Shown here piece after piece: positions 62,233-64,000 of a stretch of 64,000 bases of DNA. Made by a program: the position numbers and the translations under genes. Every line of letters begins with the position of its first letter. Position 1 is the stretch's first letter. The DNA comes from Taeniopygia guttata (taxonomy: Eukaryota; Chordata; Aves; Passeriformes; Estrildidae). The DNA lies in assembly GCF_048771995.1 (NCBI RefSeq), contig NC_133026.1:119803501-119867500 (forward strand). The letters are read 5' to 3'. The notes under the pieces were generated by a model that ran no database searches, had not been told where the DNA came from, and saw nothing but the letters and a program-made list of their open reading frames with translations.

Positions 62233-64000
62233 ACAAAACCTAAAACTAGTTTTTCTAGAAAGTGTTACATATCTGCAATAAATGCAGCCTGAAGTTCTTA
62301 ATCCTTAAGTCAGTGTTAACAGCTAAGATAGTAAATGCCAGATCTTTCTTGATTTTGGTGAGCATCTTTGCTCATGAGGAAAACCAGCACATAGATCTTA
62401 GACTCTTCAGACATGAAAATAAATACTTTGAATGGGATCACCCATTTAATAATTTGTTTAATGCTTAATAATTTCACAATCTCTCCTTTTTAATCCAGAG
62501 CTTTCTTGAACTTTAAAAAAAATAATTAAATATCAGTACATCTAGAACCAGATTATGTTTTAAAATGCTGAAGACTCTTTCAGCAAATTGTGAAAAACTC
62601 ATCCATTTGTTTTCATAGCAAGGAAATTAATAAAATGTTTTCTTGAAAACAGTTTGACAAATTTTGACAAAAATACATCTCCTGACAAAAATGGTAGAAG
62701 TTTGTCCTTTAAACGTCAGAAGAAAGCAAAATTGTGCACTTTTCCTGGGGTCCTTACAATACAACCTCTTCTTAGGTGCCACATACTTTTTTTCCTCACT
62801 GTTTTAAGTGTAGGACATGCTCCAACAGTAAAGTGTACTTATGTACTGTAGCTTCTCCATCATCTTTGGTGAAATTTGTATGACAAAGATTAGGAGAGAG
62901 GTTTATGGCTAAGGCATGCAAGAGTGGCTGGTATGTGAATCCTTTTGGAAGAGAGGTCTTGTGCATAGAGTCCACGGAAGGGGCTGGCACTGCTCAGCAC
63001 GGCAGCCTCCCTGTGTGCAGTTACACTCACCTGCACTCCAAAGCAGATGGCTGTGAACAAACCACTTATTAGGAGCACACCTTGAAGCATGTGGACTCTC
63101 CAGCCATCCTTGCAAATGACTTGGAGAATCCAAACTGTGCTGTGGCAGGCGATGCTCCGGCAACGTGACAGCACAGATAGCTGGGTTCCTCAGCCTGAGG
63201 GTTTAATCTGGTCATGTAGGCATGCCCATCAAAAGGGCTGAAAATTCTAAGGACTCTGTAAAAAGCAGCTATCTCAATGTGAGCAGCCAAAATTGCTGGG
63301 TACCTCAGGCATCTATGACCTTCATTTCTACAGTATAAAGCAATGGTAATAATGGCCTCCTACTGAACAGGAGACTGGGATACCCTGGAAGCACTTGGGT
63401 GGGACAGGGAGAGCTCCCTGAGGGAAATTCAGCACTTTGTGTGTAATGTAGGCCTTGCAGCAGGAAATGCTGAATAACATCAGAGGCCAAATACTGAATG
63501 AGAAAGATGAAAAGAAATGCTAAATAATTACCCGTTCATGTAAGGGATTGATGAGAGTCACACCGTTAAAAGCTGCATGTCTGTGGTGCCGGGGAGAGCA
63601 CTTAACCTTCCTTCTGGCTTTCCCTAGCTTTTTGAGTTGTAGTCTTTGAAGTTTTCATTTTTATTTAATGCAAAAAAAATTGGCTTTGATTTGAAGAGTT
63701 TTATGTAATGTTACAGGTATTTTGCTACAAAGTAATTTTATTATTGCACAGGAAAAATGCAGGGTTTATCTAGATTTGCTTTTATATATGGGGGTAGAAT
63801 TTGTGGTTTTATCTATCAATTACTAAGCATGCTGGTGAGCACCAGGCTGGCTTTGCCTGCCTCCCAAGTGATAGTTATATTTATTACTAGCCCATGGTGG
63901 ACAAAGTGCATGGTGGAATTGCACACAGCCTAAAGGTTAAGGCAAAAAGCCAAGCTGAAAAATATTTTAAGCCTTCCTAGGAAAAAAAAAAATCTTCTGA
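62233..64000. other. Non-coding stretch with one weak exon candidate; window edge
   Basis: No gene confirmed. A minus-strand segment at 63031-63134 with a strong donor is described under findings. The patch 62930-63440 is somewhat richer in G+C than its surroundings. The last 500 bp are AT-rich, with A11 near the end. Confidence 0.45.

Overview
The window looks like vertebrate nuclear DNA, most likely from a bird and plausibly a songbird. It is AT-rich (my impression is about 40% GC) and has almost no long open reading frames. Its recognisable repeats are 5'-truncated CR1 retroposon pieces with the avian CR1 3' end, plus one solo LTR of a type I associate with songbird endogenous retroviruses. 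I saw no Alu, L1 or B-type SINEs, as a mammal would show, and no bacterial gene organisation. No protein or structured RNA gene could be identified by family, so most of the window is best described as intergenic or intronic sequence.

Layout. Bases 1-272 are an inverted CR1 piece. From 273 to about 51,100 the DNA is AT-rich and non-coding. It holds CR1 fragments near 3,027 (old, minus), 11,561 (plus), 16,326 (plus) and 27,846 (minus), and an intact solo LTR at 23,983-24,444 with 8-bp inverted termini and a 4-bp target-site duplication. It also holds a perfect 16-bp hairpin at 1,554-1,590, a TATCA microsatellite near 25.8 kb, a 37-bp tandem duplication near 25.05 kb, and several homopolymer or low-complexity tracts. 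A tRNA-like head lies at 33.1 kb, and a degraded copy of what may be an old sauropsid palindromic repeat lies at 35.1 kb.

The one clear gene-regulatory landmark is a CpG island at about 51,430-52,660. It is preceded by a GT-rich, minisatellite-like flank and contains a (CCG)10 tract, a four-run G-quadruplex motif and GC boxes. A very good splice donor (AAG|GTAAGC) at 52,368/52,369 on the plus strand ends a likely first exon. A 58-codon reading frame from ATG 52,195 runs exactly in phase to that donor, and an upstream ORF ends on the overlapping TGATG. The simplest reading is the promoter and first exon of a plus-strand gene whose body lies mostly beyond 64 kb. I do not recognise the gene, and a long non-coding RNA is equally possible.

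Downstream (52.4-64 kb) the sequence is again non-coding and includes one CR1 copy at 62,001-62,232. Two weak internal-exon candidates are recorded as findings only: a plus-strand one at 57,057-57,100 and a minus-strand one at 63,031-63,134. I found no novel multi-gene system. The best leads are the CpG-island first exon, the solo LTR, the 16-bp hairpin, and a poly(A) tract with a matching upstream direct repeat.
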